From Acanthosepion pharaonis (Eukaryota; Mollusca; Cephalopoda; Sepiida; Sepiidae), in NCBI GenBank assembly GCA_903632075.3, contig CAHIKZ030000579.1, forward strand, positions 725,001 to 789,000: a stretch of DNA of 64,000 nt. Reading direction: 5' to 3'. Each line of letters opens with the position of its first letter. Within the stretch, counting starts at the first letter, position 1. Below, one piece after another: positions 41,908 to 52,199 of this stretch. The position numbers were made by a program, and so were the translations under genes. The notes beneath the pieces were generated by a model. That model had not been told where the DNA came from, did no database searches, and was given only the letters and a program-made list of their open reading frames with translations.

Positions 41908-42568
41908 TTTCATTCATTTTAAACAACATAATTGCATTTAATGATTTTTGTTTGTTTTTTCCAAATTTTTCTTCATTCTGTCGGATCTATATCCATTTAC
42001 ATTTGCTTACATATATATATATATATATAGATCTATCGGTTTTAATGCTGTAATTTAATTATTTTATTTATTTATTTTTTTTTATTCGTAAACAGTTTTA
42101 AACGTTTCATTATATTCATAAGCAACCCCTGGCTTAATGATTTGAATAATCTTATTTATTAATTTTAATGGCCGTATTTTTTTTTATCTCTGTAAATAGT
42201 AATTATTAGCAGGTGAAATTAAACTTGATTGGAAGTGGGTAAAAATGGAAAACATAATTACCTTCTAAGGATAAAAGGGTGTCCACTGAAAAAATAAAAA
42301 AAAAAAATGGTCACCCGTAAACGGCTTAAATAGATTTTCACCGTTGCGATTGGCTGTTGGTCAATCTCCAATCAAATGTGTGATAACGGGGGTATATTTA
42401 TAGAAGTCAGTGTCTACAAGCATTTTTAGAGGGCGTTTCAGAGTCTGATATATAGGGGGTATATTTGGTGAGGTCAGTATGATGTTTGAAAGACCCGAAA
42501 CTGCCCAATGATCCATTTCCAGAACATCACTGACGACGCCCTCTAGCGCTAAAAGAGCGTATATTCAA
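41908..42568. other. Low-copy sequence with a promoter-like patch
   Basis: 42349-42403 holds CCAAT-type boxes and a TATA word (separate entry). GTCAGTATGATGTTTGAAAG and CTGACGACGCCCTCTAGCGC follow. No gene. Confidence 0.4.
42345..42405 (+). promoter_or_regulatory. Candidate Pol II promoter
   Basis: ATTGG at 42349-42353, CCAAT at 42368-42372 and TATATTTATAG at 42393-42403. Spacing of the boxes to the TATA word is plausible. It lies after the Penelope remnant and may belong to an element terminus. Confidence 0.3.
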
Positions 42569-42569
42569 A

Positions 42570-42644
<75 letters not shown>
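42569..42644. repeat. (TA)n microsatellite
   Basis: About 38 TA dinucleotides. Confidence 0.98.
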
Positions 42645-42649
<5 letters not shown>

Positions 42650-42867
42650 CTAGGGTGTAAATTCCACCCAGGTTTCACCTAGGTTTATCTAGGTTTTTTT
42701 CGACAGATTTTCATGTTCCTGGCTCTTTTCTTTTTTAAACCTTTTTTTCCTTCGAGATTGATTTGATTATTGGCAAATCAAAAATTCGAAGGTTTTTCGA
42801 GACGAATATAGTTACCTATATTTAAATATATATATGTATATATAAAGCAAATTTCATGGCGAACAAT
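42645..42867. other. Low-copy sequence with TAGGTTT words
   Basis: On the minus strand 42700-42660 reads CCTAGATAAACCTAGGTG then AAACCTGGGTGG, a decayed relative of the hammerhead-like site at 58886-58958. Confidence 0.4.
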
Positions 42868-43065
42868 AACTGAGCAGTAGTAAAAATAAGAACTAGATAA
42901 GATATTTCGAGACATGGACAAGAACCGTTTTCTGCTGTAGATGAAATAAAAGGATCAGTTCAAAATCCCCTGCCGTTTACTCTGATCGATATGCATTTGA
43001 TGAAGGTCGGAGGCTACAACTGCCGAAACGTTTTGATAACAAGAAAGACAAGGACAATTGCTCAT
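42868..43065 (+). mobile_element. Family R SINE, copy 6 (diverged)
   Basis: TTGATGAAGGTCGGAGGC, TACAACTGCCGAAACG, TTTTGATAACAAGAAAGAC preserve core and tail order. The 5' head is lost. Confidence 0.65.
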
Positions 43066-43069
43066 ATGT

Positions 43070-43190
43070 TAAGCGCCCGGTATTCTCAGCATCCTTCTGT
43101 AGTACCATATTTTCTTGTTTCACGTCTTTTCTTCATCTGTGAGGAGATTGTCCAGCATTCACTGTCATATAGGATGATTGGTAAACTTAA
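43070..43190 (-). pseudogene. LINE-A RT C-terminal fragment
   Basis: Minus strand: LPIILYDSECWTISSQMKKR, then TRKYGTTEGC and ALNI in a broken frame. It matches the LLYGSECWTISSQ block that follows the RT palm in LINE-A. Confidence 0.7.
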
Positions 43191-43433
43191 GGAATCAGCA
43201 CATATTCTAGGCCACAAAAATCTCCTGAGCCGACCAAGCATAGAAATAAATACAATATGGGAACCAGAAATAAGGAGTGCCAGAGAAAAGCAATGATAAC
43301 AACAAAAGTTGCAATATGAGCTCTGGTAAAAACATGAAATGATAACAGCAAAAATTGCAATATGAGCACTGGTAAAAATGGTTGCTGAAGACATTAGGTT
43401 TATAATACCCAGAAACTCATACCCATATGTCCT
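43183..43433 (+). repeat. Leader block of the family R composite, copy A
   Basis: GGAATCAGCACATATTCTAGG, CACAAAAATCTCC, AATACAATATGGGAACCAG and two copies of a 42-bp unit with AAATTGCAATATGAGC. Repeated at 46690-46954 and, decayed, at 36945-37060, each time just before a family R SINE. Confidence 0.8.
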
Positions 43434-43860
43434 CAAGGCACAGTGGATAAAAGGTTAGATCCAGTGACAGGACCCAAAGAGTGTGAGTTCAATACCCGGT
43501 TAAGGTAGTGGAGAACTTTCAGAGGGAAATTAACAGGATAACTGACATCCATCAAACATGGCACGTGGAACTAGAACAGTCTATCCCAGTGAGCAAAATA
43601 AAGGGTTCAGTTCGACATTCCATCCACCTGAAGAAGGCCGGAGCGTACAACGGCCGAAACGTTGTGATAAATATGGCGACAAAGATGAGGACAATAGTCC
43701 GAATAATGTAAATAATGTATATAGTACCTCATCTCAGAAATATAGACAGATACTGAAGGGACGAAACGTTGTAATAAATATGGCGACAAAGATGAGGACA
43801 ATAGTCCGAATAATGTAAATAATGTATATAGTACCTCATCTCAGAAATATAGACAGACTC
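43434..43860 (+). mobile_element. Family R SINE, copy 7 with a duplicated tail
   Basis: Head GGCACAGTGGATAAAAGG and GTGAGTTCAATACCCGG. Hammerhead-like core at 43625-43666: CAC/GTG stem I, CTGAAGA, GGCCG..CGGCC stem II, GAAA, ACGT, U. The tail (ATGGCGACAAAGATGAGG, ACAATAGTCCGAATAATG, ACCTCATCTCAGAAATATAG) is present twice in tandem, 43660-43750 and 43765-43858. Confidence 0.88.
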
Positions 43861-44911
43861 CAGGATGATTGATATTACATAGCAGTTCAGCACTCTTTGT
43901 TTCCAATGAAACTTTCTTGTTTCTTGATACTTTACTAAGCTTCACATGTTTTAATGGGTCTATCACTGTTTTTGCCTGAATTTACCACCAACACAGTACC
44001 CTATGCGTAGCGTATATCATTAAACAACGGCCCTTGCATAGATTAAATACATACAGTGAAAAGACGCATGTTGTGCCCCTCTTTCTATTATTCTGTTTTC
44101 ATTAAACTCGTTCTGCTTCTACAAGCAAGTTGTTTATTCGGAGAAAAGGTCAAGGATTATCTGAATATTTTCCAGTGTAAATCAAGTTTTACGAGTATTT
44201 TAATTCATGTTTTAGTTTTTTATACTTGTTTTGATAATATTCTGATCCTGAAAATTGCATTTCTTGTTATAACGTCTTGGACAAAGCCACAATCTTTTTG
44301 TTCAATCTTCGGAATAATTCAGCTGTCATTTCAATCTTAAATATTATTCGAGATTTGTGTCTCATTAAGTTTATTTGATGGAGTTCATCTTCATTCTTCG
44401 AAGAGCTATGAAGATTGATAATCTGTGATTATCCTGTATTTCAGCCAGTTATTTGTGTGCCATGCATAGGCGATCATGTATTTTTAGGATACATGATTGA
44501 CGAGGCAGATTTTTTTTCGCAGTAGGTTGCCATTTCTTTCTACATTAGACCAGTTGCCATCCAAGGCTATATAACCTGGTCTGTCCTGCTATTTACCCAT
44601 AGCTGGCGGGGAGAAGAGGATTCATACCTTTCTCAAGGGTATTGAACGTAAGTAATAAATGAGACTGGAATTCGAACTCGGCTCTCCGATTCCTCAACCC
44701 AAGCCGCTATTCATTACTTATCACAACGGTAACTGTATCAATACCCAGATCCTATATGACCGTTAATGTTAATGTCTATGTTAAAATCTTGTCTAGACCT
44801 GTGGCTTGGCTCTTTGTGATCTGATCGCAGATTTTTAATATTACGTGACATGATTTTATGATTAAAAGCTTCGTCTTATCTGATAGAAGAATTCACCGAT
44901 ATATTGCTTCC

Positions 44912-44916
<5 letters not shown>
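43861..44916. other. Unassigned low-copy sequence
   Basis: A 94-codon frame at 44056-44340 is hydrophobic without recognised domain. At 44660-44700 the minus strand has GAGTTCGAATTCCAG, a B-box-like word, without a clear A box. No gene is supported. Confidence 0.4.
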
Positions 44917-44958
<42 letters not shown>

Positions 44959-45210
44959 AGATATTTTTATGTTTATACATTCTATTCATAGATACAAATA
45001 TTTAAGTAAATGTTCTATTTATAGTAAACAGTATTAAACAACATTTACTAGCCTGAATGTCCGAGAAATTTTCACAGAAAATATTCGCCCTCCGACAGGA
45101 TTAGTACCTGTATCCTATACGGAATGGTCATTTAACTTGACGTGCCTTTAACCGATTTGGCCACAGAGGAGCGTTCGGTTAGCAAGGTCGAATTTACTGT
45201 ATTTAAACAT

Positions 45211-45279
<69 letters not shown>
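44917..45279 (-). mobile_element. S2 SINE, copy 9, between (TA)n tracts
   Basis: (TA)n at 44917-44954, SINE at 44955-45212 with TGGCCAAATCGGTTAAAGG (A box) and GGTACTAATCCTGTCGG (B box, changed), then (CT)n and (TA)n at 45213-45279. A Helitron starts at the next base. Confidence 0.85.
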
Positions 45280-45280
<1 letters not shown>

Positions 45281-46004
45281 TAGCAGAATGGCCCGACGTT
45301 GCCCATGCTTGATTAAAAAAATGATACGACTCATACAGCAGTCGCTATCACTTGACTTAAAATATTTTTGTCCTTCCTTGCCTTTAAAGAAGTGCCCTTT
45401 GCCGTGCTGATGTTGCTACATGCCTTACTTCTTACACTGCGAATTTTTTTCAAGCTCTATACTAAACATTAAATGTGTTACGAAAAAAGAACTAAACAAA
45501 ATGAACACAAAACGATCAGCTTTAAAAAAGGATTCGTAACTAGAAAAACCGAATGAAAAAAGAATGTTAACAACAAATAGTTTTTCACATCCAACCCAGT
45601 TCTGCGGAATCAGAATCAACGTTGAGTTTAAGCAAGCGAATGAGTCAATTGGAGTAAAGTGCTATGCAGATTTAAATTTTTCCCCACTTGTGACGAATGC
45701 AGCTATCGATTTTTTTTGTATGCTAGCATGCTAGTTAACATTCATGCCAGTCAGCTGGTGGCTCTCACGCTGGCCAATAGAATCTTCCTGCTTATTCGTG
45801 GCAGCCAGCTATAGGCTCTCACTCTGGCCAGTAGAAAATGGCCACAAACTACATGAAAACTGCCGTGGAAGCATGAAAAATCGATTATTTCCACTATCGA
45901 TGGAAGTTGGGAAATGCAAAGTGGGTTTTGGCCTTCCCGCTAACTTGGAGCATGTGCATGTAAATCTTGGTGCAAATCCGTCGAAAATTGCAGTCGTGCA
46001 TTCG

Positions 46005-46078
<74 letters not shown>

Positions 46079-46097
46079 CCTGTGTTTTATAGATAGA
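45280..46097 (-). mobile_element. Non-autonomous Helitron, copy 2
   Basis: Minus-strand copy of the 13982 element. The 3' end CTAG is at 45280-45283 preceded in plus orientation by A (T on the other strand); the 5' TCTATCTATAAAAC end is near 46097. Its (CA)n at 46010-46077 is the expanded TG tract near the Helitron 5' end. 818 bp, clearly homologous along its length with copy 1. Confidence 0.85.
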
Positions 46098-46199
46098 GGT
46101 ACATTCAAGAAAGAATTTCGGATTACCAACACACAAACAGAGAATGTCTCATATCGAGAATATTTAACATTGAACATATGGAAAAAAATTAATTATTTT

Positions 46200-46346
46200 T
46201 AATAATATGAATGGAAATCTCCGCTTTTACCTGAAGACGGTGCAGAGAGGGGAAACACGTGTCATAAAATTATGTAAAACAAAAGCATATTTTTTCTAAA
46301 TAAATCCACATTACAACCAAAGACGTTTGCGGCACCCTCTTTTTTT

Positions 46347-46350
<4 letters not shown>
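46200..46350 (+). repeat. Penelope-end-like repeat P, copy 1, with hammerhead
   Basis: CTTTTACCTGAAGACGGTGC, GGAAACACGTGTCATAAAAT, TAAATCCACATTACAACC and ACGTTTGCGGCACC. The minus-strand copy at 56735-56850 matches throughout. Followed by T-rich and (TA)n sequence. Confidence 0.85.
46225..46269 (+). ncRNA. Hammerhead-like motif in repeat P, copy 1
   Basis: Core CTGAAGA (46231-46237) and GAAA (46252-46255) are intact. Stem III is the palindrome ACACGTGT (46255-46262), then C. Stem I TTTTA/TAAAA with an A-C mismatch at the base. Stem II (CGGTGCAGAGAGGG) no longer pairs well, although the partner copy at 56804-56848 does. A self-complementary stem III is what dimeric hammerheads use. Confidence 0.45.
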
Positions 46351-46391
<41 letters not shown>

Positions 46392-46689
46392 GAACATTTT
46401 TTCTTCAGATTTTATCAATACTGCATGAGAGCATGTTTTCTTTCCGGCTATTTCTTTCATCTTTTTTCACCTTTCCCAGTGTGTTATTATTTCTTTTCCT
46501 TGGTGCACTTATTTCTGCTGTTTTTTTTAAATAACCTTTTATATTCTGCGCCATTTTTCATTAGATCGAGAAATTCACCTGTCAACAGATTTTTGTCTTG
46601 TCTTTTCTCAGGATGATTTCTTTTGCTGCTCTAACATCGATTGCATATGATTATTCACTAATGGAATCATAAACAAAGAAAACCATTGG
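46351..46689. other. (TA)n and unassigned T-rich sequence
   Basis: (TA)n 46351-46389; the rest is T-rich with no motif. Confidence 0.5.
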
Positions 46690-47125
46690 AAAATTCGTAA
46701 ACTTAAGGAATCAGCACATATGCTAGGCCACAAAAATCTCCGGATCCGACAAAGCATAGAAATGAATACAATATGGGAACCAGTAATAAGTAGAAGCCAG
46801 AGAAAAGCGATAACAACAAAAATTGCAATATGAGCTCTGGTAAAAACATGAGGGATAACAGCAAAAATTGCAATATGAGCACTGGTAAAAATGGTTGCTG
46901 AAGACAGTAGGTTTATAATACCCAGAAATCCGTACACAGATCTCCTCAAGGACACACGGCACAGTAGATTAAGGCGTTAGTTAGATCCAGTTACAGGACC
47001 CAAATAGTGTGAGTTCAATACCCGGTTAAGGCAGTGGAGAACTTGGAGAGAGGAATTAACAAGAGATAACTGATAACTGATGGCACCCCAGCAAGCGAAA
47101 TAGAGGGTTCAGTTCGACATTTCAA
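46690..47125 (+). mobile_element. Family R composite, copy 8
   Basis: 46690-46954 leader block (as at 43183), 46955-47120 SINE head (CGGCACAGTAGATTAAGGCG, GTGAGTTCAATACCCGG) and shortened body. The core region is deleted so that the body runs from CAACCACCTCAAACGTTG straight into the tail. Confidence 0.85.
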
Positions 47126-48100
47126 CCACCTCAAACGTTGTAATAAATATGGCGACAATGATGAGAACAATAATCCGAACAATGTAAATAGTGTAAATAA
47201 TATCTCATCTCAGAAATATAGACATATACTGAAAGGCTAGAAACGTTGTAATAAATATGGCGATAAAGATGAGGACAATAATCCAAATAATGTAAATAGT
47301 GTACATGATACCTCATCTCAGAAATATAGGCAGATACTGAAAGTCCGAAACGTTGTGATAAACATGGCGAAAAAGATGAGGACAATAGTCCAAATAATGT
47401 AAATATCGTAATAAACATGGAAACAAAGATGAAGACTATAGACCGAATAATGTAGATAGTGTACATAATACCTCATCTCAGAAATATAGACAGATACTGA
47501 AAGGCCGAAACGTTGTAAATATATGGTGACAAAGATGAGGACAATAGTCCGAATAATGTAAATAGTGTACATAATACCTCATCTCAGAAATATAGACAGA
47601 TACGGAAAGGCCGAAACGTTGTAATAAATATGGCGACAAAGATGAGGACAATAGTCTGAATAATGTAAATAGTGTACATAATACCTCATCTCAGAAATAT
47701 AGGCAGATATTGAAGGTCCGAAACGTTGTGATAAACATGGCGAAAAAGATGAGGACAATAGTCCAAATAATGTAAATATCGTAATAAACATGGAAACAAA
47801 GATGAAGACTATAGACCGAATAATGTAGATAGTGTACATAATACCTCATCTCAGAAATATAGACAGATACTGAAAGGCCGAAACGTTGTAAATATATGGT
47901 GACAAAGATGAGGACAATAGTCCGAATAATGTAAATAGTGTACATAATACCTCATCTCAGAAATATAGACAGATACGGAAAGGCCGAAACGTTGTAATAA
48001 ATATGGCGACAAAGATGAGGACAATAGTCTGAATAATGTAAATAGTGTACATAATACCTCATCTCAGAAATATAGGCAGATATTGAAGGTCTGAGCTGTA
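47126..48100 (+). repeat. Satellite grown from the family R tail, with a 373-bp higher-order unit
   Basis: Basic unit about 110 bp: GGCCGAAACGTTGTAATAAA, TATGGCGACAAAGATGAGG, ACAATAGTCCGAATAATG, AGTGTACATAATACCTCATC, TCAGAAATATAGACAG. One unit is shortened to AATATCGTAATAAACATGG. The block 47318-47690 is repeated at 47691-48063, shift 373 bp, nearly identical including the short unit and the variants AAAGTCCG/AAGGTCCG. About nine basic units in all. Confidence 0.92.
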
Positions 48101-48383
48101 AGATGTTATACGACAAAGAAGATAGACGAAAAACTAGAAGAATGCACAATTAACATTTGGTGAAATTTCTTTATATCCCACTGGTGATAACACCCGCCTC
48201 CGTCGGGTATAAGATCAGGACTTAAATCGCAGCTAATTGTAATAACAGGTTTCCCTCGGGGTGCTACTCTCAAAAACGACCTTCAATCAGTTGTTAACTG
48301 GGGCAAGAAATCGTTTGTAAAGTTGGAGACCTCGAAACTGCTATTTTTTTAATCATTATAGAGAACCATTTATTTTCTCCATC
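48101..48383. other. Probable upstream part of LINE-B, partly unreadable
   Basis: Contains AATCAGTTGTTAACTGGGGC and AAATCGTTTGTAAAG, possibly RT text (a LQSVVNWG-like segment) but not certain. Confidence 0.35.
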
Positions 48384-48670
48384 AGCATGACTGATGCTAG
48401 CTTCCCGGAGAGAAGCATTTTGCGTATTTTTTGTCACACGTTTTCTAATGAGATGAAGTGCAGCAATTATATTGAATCAATTCCTGGAAGTGCTGATAAG
48501 ATGGTTAGTTCACTGCTCCGAGCCAGACAAGTTTTCTCGTCAGAATCCATCTTGCACATTTATAAATCTGTCATTCGTCCATGCATTGAATATTGATGCC
48601 ATATCTGGCCTGCTGCTCCGGCTATACATTGCGAGATTTACAACAAAACTAAAAGATGGGTCTGTAATAT

Positions 48671-49244
48671 AGGGTGTTTCATTAAGTTGGATCAAAGTCA
48701 GCAGTAAATAAATCAGTGCTATTGGCGAAAATGTATTTATTTCTCTATTGGATCATGTTATTTAACTCATGGCAATTATGCCTAAAAAAGAATAACACCC
48801 AAATATCCGCCAAGGCTTCGGTGACAACCTCTACTCGATGGTCAAAATTTTTGATTACATCTCTGCATAGTTGCTCCTTGATCCTACCAATATGACTTAT
48901 TATCTCATCCTTCAGCTGTTGAATTGTAGTTGGCTTATTGGAATAGGCCTTACTTTTGAGATGACTCTAAGGAAGAAATCTAAAGGCATCAAATCACACG
49001 ATCATGGCGGCCAATTGACTTCACTGTTTCGAGAGATGATGCGACCTGGGAACATCTGATTGCATTTCTGTTTGAACGTCTATTTTCGTAATAGTCTTCG
49101 ATAACTTTAACACATTGTTTGATTGTTAATGGCTGAAATTGCCAAAGACTTAAATTGTTAAATCTGAAAGAAAAAGAAAAAAAATCATTAGACGCTTAAA
49201 CTTAATTCACCTTTAAAATCGGTTCAGGTTATTGGAACACCCTT
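48671..49244 (-). mobile_element. Mariner-like element with transposase remnant
   Basis: Left end AGGGTGTTTCATTAAGTTGG; right end reverse-complemented AGGGTGTTCCAATAACCTGA, matching at about 15 of 20. Minus-strand text near 49020-48960 reads WPPWSCDLMPLDFFLRV, the SCDLTPLDFFLWG block carrying the third catalytic Asp of mariner-type enzymes, then QLQFNS and an IEPQL-like helix region in broken frames. 574 bp, about half of a full element. Confidence 0.8.
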
Positions 49245-49363
49245 TCTTGAGACGGTGTAATGGTTAGCAAGTTTGTCTCGCTAGAACAGTTACGAGTGAG
49301 TGCGATTCTAACTGGGTGCCATCTTCTTTCTGTCTTATGCCACATCTAAGCTACGCTTCGAAA

Positions 49364-49413
<50 letters not shown>

Positions 49414-49600
49414 AACTATAGTTTTAAGGTGTGCTATATTTATGGGATAAAGTGCACAATATCAGAGATAGATTGTATGTAAATATAAATAGAAAAGTGA
49501 ACATTGAAGTCAACACTCAGAGGCGACATGCTGTTTTCATGCTGGACGCAATCGGCGCCCTGACGTTTGCGCCCAGCATGCAACAGCCAGTCGCCTATGA
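49245..49600 (+). repeat. tRNA-like piece, (TA)n, and dispersed repeat E copy 1
   Basis: 49251-49330: TGTAATGGTTAGCA (A-box-like) and GAGTGCGATTCTAAC (B-box-like). (TA)n 49371-49410. 49412-49530: repeat E, AGGTGTGCTATATTTATGGG, ATATCAGAGATAGATTG, GTGAACATTGAAGTC, CACTCAGAGGCGACA, shared with 59226-59345. 49538-49580: inverted repeat CATGCTGGACGCAA/TTGCGCCCAGCATG. Confidence 0.7.

Positions 49601-49658
<58 letters not shown>
49601..49658. repeat. (TA)n microsatellite
   Basis: About 28 TA dinucleotides immediately before the resumed LINE-B frame. Confidence 0.98.
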
Positions 49659-49661
<3 letters not shown>

Positions 49662-50058
49662 CGTCCCTTGTATGACGTCTCAACTTCGGTCACATTCCCA
49701 GAGTGATGTGGCTTCCCTCTGTCTTTTTTGTAAGTATTCTGATGGTAGTTGTTCTAATGAGTTCGATTCCTTTGTACCTTTATCGTATGAATTTAAGTAT
49801 ACTACTCGATTAGAAACTAAGTATCATCATTTTGCCGTTGAAATCACTAGATATAACCGTGACTTCTATTCTAATAGATTCTTTTCTCGTACTTCTCACT
49901 TGTTGAACTCTAATCCGAATTTCTTGATTCCCTGCTACCCACAATCTTCAACTGTTAAAAGGACAACGCCAATCACCGTTTTAAATGTCTTCCTCAAACT
50001 TGGTCTTTTATTGTATTTTTCCCCATTAAAGTTTTCTCATTCTCTTCCATCTAAATAG

Positions 50059-50316
50059 CTCCGTGGATCTTAGTGGCTTTATTGCCTTGCTTTGGGTAAA
50101 ATGATTAAAAAATGTGTTTTGGTAAGATTCTGTCAAAATAAACTTATACTGTTATTGGCACTGAAGAATAGGGCTTGTCCGATCATTTACCAGGGGTTTG
50201 AAAATAATTCATCGACAAAAAGGACGCGTAAGCGGTTTTGAACTCTATCAAAGCTGATAAATAATTGTTGGGCAGTACCAGTCCAGGTATGTGCGAAATA
50301 CTCTAGTTTTGGTTTG
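50059..50316. other. 3' flank of LINE-B, unassigned
   Basis: May contain the LINE 3' UTR. No tail or target duplication was recognised. Confidence 0.35.
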
Positions 50317-50975
50317 GTTTGTTTTGTTTTACAACATATCAACACTTCAATGGGTCATTAATGCCAACAAGATTTTTATTGCTGGTAATATTTTTTTTTT
50401 AAAATGTATTGCTGGTAATATTTTTTTCCAAAAATGTATTGCTGGCAATACTTTTTCTCGCAAAAATGTATTGCTGGTAATATTTTTTTCCCAAAAAAAC
50501 TATTGTTGGTAATATTTTTTCAAAGATGTATTGCTGGTAATTTTTTTTTCAAAAATGTATTGCTGGTAACAATTTTTTCCCAAAAAGGATTGCTGATATT
50601 AAAACCTATTTTTATACTTTCATGTTGTTTTGACCCCTTTTTTGGCGGGGGGTTTGTGTTAACTATTTATCCACAGCTGGGCCCCAGACAGGTGTTACTA
50701 CCCCGTGTCAGGTTGGACCTGGGAACACCAGCAATTAAGAGGTGGTTCCACGCTCCTCAAAACCTCCTGATCGGTGGCCTTGCTGTTGGATGTAGTTTAT
50801 CGTCTTATCCAGGACGCGGATGCAGTTTATCGTCTTACCCAGGACATCTAGTTTTGGTCTGATCAGACTATTCTAAATATAAAACATAGCAGAAGTAGTT
50901 AGTTAGTTTCTGAAGTAGTACATAGAGCCGAACATTTCAGCATGTTTCTCATTATAGTGTTTTTGAATGCTAACA
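50317..50975 (+). repeat. Inverted-repeat arm A (contains repeat F copy 2)
   Basis: Starts TTTGTTTTGTTTTACAACAT and ACACTTCAATGGGTCATTAA, then about seven units of a 28-bp repeat AAAATGTATTGCTGGTAATA, then repeat F (50655-50850) and TTTTGGTCTGATCAGACTAT. The whole arm is found inverted at 52200-52815. Confidence 0.9.
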
Positions 50976-50992
50976 TGATGAACATAAAAAAT

Positions 50993-51460
50993 TAAGATTG
51001 TTGGTTGATTTTTTTTTAGTGTTATATCAACACTTCTATGGAATATTTAATACCGAAATCTAAATATTTTGAACACAGTTTTATGGCTTCAAGTACAGAT
51101 AAAATGTATTATTGGACATTTTGTTATAAAATATATTTTGGACTACTCGACTATAAATAGGTTTTGCTGATAATTTTACTATAAATAGGTATTGTTTGTA
51201 ATTTTTAATATAAATATGTATTGCTTGTATTTTTAGTATAAAAATGTATTTTTCAAACTTTCATAGTGGGTTTTTTTTTGGTTTGGGAGTTCACTATTTG
51301 CCAATAGCTGGGATCCTGACAGGTGCTACCACTCATGGTCATGGAAGACCTAGGAACAACAGCAATTGAGGGGGTGGTTCCACACTCCTCAAAGCCTCCA
51401 ATCTCTCGATCAGAGGCCACACTGCCGGATGTAGTTTATCGTCATACCCAGTACTAGAAA
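50993..51460 (+). repeat. Arm B (contains repeat F copy 3)
   Basis: A more diverged copy of arm A, same orientation: TATCAACACTTCTATGGAAT, AATGTATTGCTTGTA words, CCTGACAGGTGCTACCAC. An inverted, shorter partner lies at 53690-53960. Confidence 0.8.
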
Positions 51461-52199
51461 AATTAAGAGGTGATTTGGTTTACCCGTTACATCAATTAGG
51501 AGACTTACTGTACAGGTCTTCCGTGAGCATTTACGATTTGGTAGGTCACATTAACGAGCTAATTGAAAGAGTGGTCAAGAGTAAATTAATAGTGGAAAAT
51601 ACGAGGGTGAGTCAAAAACTTTCGTCATCCTCGCTTTCGTGATAATTTTATGCCTTCTGTTCATGCGGGCTTATAGATGATACTCTTGTGGTCACGTGAT
51701 ACAAGACTGAGCTTGATGGCGCCTGTTTTCCGACTGATGTTAACGTGCAAACATGGCCGCTCCGCTTCCTAGCAGTGAACTGTCTTATTTAAAGCACCAC
51801 CGTATTTCGGTGAATAGCTGTATCTGAGGGAATAGTTTTTATTTTAGCTTTTTTTCCCCACATTTCTTTTCGGAATATCACTTAAAATTTGGAAATGGCT
51901 CCTGGAAAAATATCTAACTGATTTTTTTTTAAATCGTGAAAATTTAAAAATGTAATCGTTCAATTATACTCTCCCGGAAAGCATACGTCCGACATTTTAG
52001 CGGTTGAAAACAAAATTTCTAATTCGTCAATTTCTACGGCAATATGCGCCCGAAAATTTGCCACGCTCTGGGAAACCATATTAAATCAGTTTGCAGATTA
52101 ATCGCTAACGCGTACTGAACGGAGTACAAGTAAAAAGTAGAAATATTGATCCGTAGCCGTTCTGGCCAGGTTGAAATGTCTCGAATATAGTGTACTACA
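51461..52199. other. Spacer of the inverted repeat, with a mariner-like terminus
   Basis: 51603-51640 reads GAGGGTGAGTCAAAAACTTT then CGTCATCC, similar to the CGAGGGTNNNTCAAAAAG ends of mariner relatives. No transposase frame was recognised. Confidence 0.4.

Larger units (their letters stand above)
48384..50058 (+). pseudogene. LINE-B (CR1/L2-like) RT C-terminal region, interrupted
   Basis: 48400-48670 reads SADKMVSSLLRARQVFSSES, HIYKSVIRPCIEY, a stop, then CHIWPAAPAIH and KTKRWVCNI. 49675-50058 continues QLRSHSQSDVASLCLFCKYS, VPLSYEFKYTTRLETKYHHF and DFYSNRFFSRTSHL, the usual C-terminal RT tail. The two parts fit almost end to end, so the mariner element (48671-49244), a tRNA-like piece and (TA)n sequence were inserted later. 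One in-frame TGA and the insertion make it inactive. Confidence 0.85.

Noticed and set aside
49431..50058. Single protein running from repeat E through (TA)n into LINE-B
   Set aside because: The N-terminal part is (TA)n read as Tyr-Ile; only the part after 49659 has LINE similarity.
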